From Phallus indusiatus (lineage: Eukaryota > Basidiomycota > Agaricomycetes > Phallales > Phallaceae), in assembly GCA_027605045.1 (NCBI GenBank), contig JAQFWX010000004.1, forward strand, positions 3,296,683 through 3,360,682: a DNA stretch of 64,000 nucleotides, in the 5' to 3' direction. Below the pieces are notes generated by a model. That model was not told the origin of the DNA and made no database searches. It saw only the letters and a list, made by a program, of their open reading frames with translations. The position numbers and the translations under genes were made by a program. Below are positions 60,553 through 64,000 of this stretch, in pieces; the first letter of the stretch is position 1; each line of letters begins with the position of its first letter.

Positions 60553-63500
60553 ATGTCCCGCTCAATGCTCTGGCAGTCTAAACTTAGCCATCCTCTAATA
60601 TGTTCGTACTCGAAGCGTATACTCTCTTCGTTATGGATAACACAAAAGACATTCCTTTCGAAACGTCATATACACACATCCCGACGCCTTTATGCTCAGT
60701 ATCCTCCTCCTCCAGGAAAAGGATTTCAAGGAATGCAGCTGAATGGAGAACCGGCAAAGGGTCAGGCGCTTAAAGAGTTTGTGAGAATTGATTGTTGTGG
60801 CTAGCCAAACGTTTATCATTCATCACTGATGTTTCCTTATCCTATTTAGAGTGTAGATCTCACTGAGTCGTCCAAGTACGGAAATATACCTGCTATGCTG
60901 TCTATGAAATCGGAATCTCAATACATTTCAGGCAGGGAAAGTTGGATCCCACGATTGGTAGAGACGAAGGCAAGTTATCTCACCTTTCCCATAACATTCA
61001 ACAAATGCTGATCCTGTCATCACTTTAGAAATCCGACGTACAATTCAAAGTAACATGCTCAAATTCCTTTTGCGTGTGAACAATTGTTCTGACAATTTTT
61101 TGTTTTCCTATAGTACTTTCACGACGGACGAAATCGAATCCCGTTCTGATCGGACCGCCTGGTGTCGGCAAAACTGCGATTTTGGAGGGTTTGGCAAGCC
61201 GCATTGTGGCAAAAGAAGTCCCAGAAGTAAGTCGTCACATCGCTAGTCATTAGAACCCCCATTATATATGAAATTGATTTAACCAGTCGTTGTTCAATAA
61301 ACGGGTCTTGTCGCTTGATTTAGCATCTATTGTTGCGGGATCGGGAATACGGGGTCAATTTGAGTCCAAATTCAAGGCCCTTCTAAGAGATATTGAAGAA
61401 GAGGAGGAAATGTTATTTGTTTCATTGATGAACTTCGTAGGTTCATTCTAGCGGAGGTTGCGAGGTTTTAGAGAATCATACTTCCTGGGACAGATACACT
61501 TTTGAACCTGGGCAAAGCCGAAGGTAGTGTCGACGCTGGACAAATGATCAAGCCTGCGTTGGCTCGTGGTTTACAGCTCGTAGGGGCAACAACCTGTGAG
61601 TATAATATTATCCCACATATTACTTTCTACTTCTTCAACTGCTTCTCAGTGGACGAATATCGGAAACACATAGAAAAGGACGCCGCTCTGGAAAGACGTT
61701 TCCAACCGGTCGTAATAGAGGAACCCAGTGTCGAATCCACTATATCTATTCTTCGCGGATTAAAACCGCGATATGAAGTACACCACGGTGTCGAGATTTC
61801 CGATAGTGCACTTGTTACAGGTAAAGCCGATTGTCGAGTGTTTTCTGTTAACGGACTATGAACCCCCAGATTAGCTGCCGTATATTCAGCCAGATACGTG
61901 CCGGATAGGTTTTTACCGGACAAGGCCATTGATCTCGTTGACGAAGCCGCTAGCGCCCTACGTCTTGCTCAAGAAAGTAAACCAGACGAGTTGGAAGCAT
62001 TAGATCGTGAAATTGTGACTCTTCAAATTGAGTTGGAAAGTCTCAAGAATGAAACGGATGTATATTCTGTTGAACGTCGTAACGAAGTAGAAAAGATATT
62101 GCAAAAAAGAAAGACGATGCCACTCGACTCGACAATATCTGGCAGGCCGGTACGATGACATTAACTCTCGATGCAATAGTAACCTAGAGCTTAAACTCAT
62201 GGTTTTTATGTAGAACGTTCCCGACTGCAAAGACTTAAGGAAACGAAAAGACGTCTGGAAGAAGCCAAACACGAATTAGAAGTTGCTCAACGTCAGGGAC
62301 AATACGATACGGCGTCAAGATTGCGATATGCTGTTATCCCAGAGTTGGAAGCACGTCTTCCAAAGGAATCGGATCGAGAACAAGAGGGTGGAACAGTTGA
62401 CGGCGTTACTATGTTACACGATAGGGTGACATCCGGAGACATAGCTCGCGTTGTCGCGAAAGCAACAGGCATACCAGTTCAGTCACTGTTAAAAGGAGAG
62501 CGAGAAAAATTAGCGCACGTAAGTCTCGCCGAGGTATATTGGCCCATTTGTCTTTTAACCATAATTATCAGATGGAAAATACTTTACGTGAACGGATTGT
62601 AGGCCAAGACGATGCTCTCAAAGCTGTTAGTAGCGCGGTCAGGATATCTCGTGCTGGGCTTGCCAATCCGAATCGCCCTGTGGCTTCTTTTCTATTCCTT
62701 GGACCAACCGGTGTTGGTAAAGTAAGGTTATAAAGGACGTTCGCTCAAACCTTTATTCACCGTCTTCTAGACAGAGCTGTGCAAAGCGTTAGCCGCTTTC
62801 TTGTTCAACGATGAACGTCGGGGATTGTCAGTATTATTTCTCTAAAATTTCTGAAAATTATCTGATATGAAACTCATTTAGAATAACGATCAATATGTCT
62901 GAGGTATTTTCAGTAATTTTCGTTTTGAACCTACTCAGCTTCAACTTTGTCCAGTACCACGATAGACATACGGTATCCCGTCTAGTTGGCGCTGCTCCTG
63001 GTTATATCGGTTATGACGAAGGAGGTAAATCGATGTTTTCTCTCTGCAAGTAATAGTGGGAATTTACATTTAACCAGGTCAATTGACGGAGGCCGTTCGG
63101 CGCCGTCCTTATGGTGAGCAGGGATTGTTTGCGTCACGACGACTGTTGAATTTATGGGCATACATAGCTGTTCTTTTGTTGGATGAATTGGAAAAGGCCC
63201 ATAAGGTTTGTTCGTGAACAATTCAATCTAAAAAATTGATTACACTTCATCAGGACGTTGCTCTGATCCTTTTGCAAATATTGGACGAGGGCTCGCTGAC
63301 GGACAGCCATGGTCGCAAAGTGGACTTCAAGGTAATGCAAAGAGTCTCTACTATCTTTCTTTTGTCTGCAACAAAGCTTACGCCTATTAAACCCAGAATA
63401 CCATCATTTGCTGCACTAGTAATTTAGGCTCAGAATTTTTAGCTGACCCGTCCTCTATGGGCCCAGATGGATCCGTGACGCAATCAGCCAAAGACGCAGT

Positions 63501-63987
63501 TCTTGATCATGCAGCGCACCATTTTCCGCCAGAGCTCATTAACAGACTAGATTCTCAAATTGTTTTCAACCGGTTATCTCGACAAAACATATACGACATT
63601 GTCAATTTGAGATTGAATGATGTTGCGGCACGCATCAAAGATCGCAGGATGCAACTCGACGTTGATGATGCCAGTAGAGACTGGCTTGCCAAAGCTGGTT
63701 ATTCTGATGTGTATGGAGCGAGATCCATTGCGAGAATTATCAGGCAGAAGGTCGTTAATCCCTTGGCAGAGAAAATGTTGCTTGGGTCAATAAGGTTCGT
63801 CTGTTCGCCCTAAGAGAAGTCACGCTGGTTGAAATAGATGTATGTACATAGGAACGGGGATACAGTTGTAGTGAGAGTCACCCCAGAAGGACAAGATTTG
63901 CATATCTTGGATAATCATACTCAAAATGACGATGTCATTGCAGCCGAGGATGGCAATATACCACATACGACAACTGTAGAGGATTAA
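60553..63987 (+). CDS. HSP78: Mitochondrial ClpB-type disaggregase HSP78, with two apparent frameshifts
   Basis: The start at 60553 gives [22 protein letters not shown]...[16 protein letters not shown], an arginine-rich presequence; the frame is open to 60424. There is no Clp N-domain, as expected for HSP78. AAA+ domain 1: [19 protein letters not shown], Walker [10 protein letters not shown], Walker [20 protein letters not shown]. Middle coiled coil: [22 protein letters not shown]+ domain 2: [18 protein letters not shown], Walker [30 protein letters not shown], Walker [12 protein letters not shown], and sensor-2 GARSIARII. It rescues aggregated matrix proteins together with mitochondrial Hsp70. 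Reading frame slips by one base at about 61401-61411 and again in the A-run at 62103-62112; both look like single-base losses in repeats. Confidence 0.88.
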
Positions 63988-64000
63988 AATCTGGAAAGTT

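Noticed and set aside
1..64000. CRISPR arrays, rRNA or tRNA genes
   Set aside because: No regular spacer-repeat pattern and no tRNA cloverleaf or rRNA sequence was recognised by eye; a tRNA scan could still find one.

Overview
The window is nuclear DNA from a mushroom-forming basidiomycete (Agaricomycetes). Genes are broken by many 45-70 nt GT-AG introns with CTNA-type branch points and lie close together on both strands. Several families are typical of the group: a DUF6593 protein, a DUF4470/MYND-finger protein, a heme-thiolate peroxidase, a CE16-type esterase, a GH3 beta-glucosidase, tandem cytochrome P450s and HSL-type hydrolases. There are no bacterial operon signals. All gene models were joined by eye from splice sites and family motifs, without RNA evidence.

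Layout. 1-1.6 kb: two paralogous small secreted cysteine-containing proteins, the first cut by the window edge. 3-7.4 kb: RAI1/DXO RNA 5'-end quality-control enzyme and an ER DnaJ-TPR cochaperone (P58IPK/DNAJC3 type), both on minus. 8.4-12.2 kb: a NifS-like molybdenum-cofactor-sulfurase-type protein without a MOSC domain, convergent with a leaderless chloroperoxidase/UPO-like enzyme. 12.2-18.2 kb: gene-poor, holding a 1.18 kb CACTA-like non-autonomous DNA transposon. 18.2-26.4 kb: DUF6593 protein, HSL-family hydrolase, an orphan ORF and a secreted GH3 beta-glucosidase of about 25 exons, including an inferred 4-nt microexon next to the catalytic Asp. 26.7-30.5 kb: large DUF4470/MYND protein. 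30.5-32.3 kb: gene-poor, with a fold-back element and a 4 x 18 bp tandem repeat. 32.3-34.5 kb: ThDP-dependent enzyme. 34.9-38.7 kb: very low-complexity protein of about 1,240 residues. 39.4-42.4 kb: GNAT acetyltransferase and a second HSL hydrolase, divergent. 42.4-44.5 kb: gene-poor, with an exact 233-bp inverted repeat. 44.5-48.7 kb: two head-to-head C2H2 zinc-finger paralogues. 51.4-52.9 kb: secreted GDSL/CE16 esterase. 53-59.9 kb: a broken short-chain dehydrogenase and two tandem P450s. 60.5-64 kb: mitochondrial ClpB/HSP78 disaggregase, complete in extent but with two apparent 1-nt frameshifts.

How the genes relate. This is mainly a euchromatic housekeeping and secretome mix, not one pathway. 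The GH3 enzyme, the CE16 esterase and the small secreted proteins fit plant-biomass or host interaction. The P450 pair, SDR remnant and HSL hydrolases fit oxidative or specialised metabolism. RAI1, P58IPK and HSP78 are core RNA and protein quality-control genes. The most unusual signals are the GH3 microexon, the two frameshifts in HSP78, the exact 233-bp palindrome, the CACTA-like element, the peroxidase with EHN in place of EHD, and the SDR with its Rossmann core deleted.
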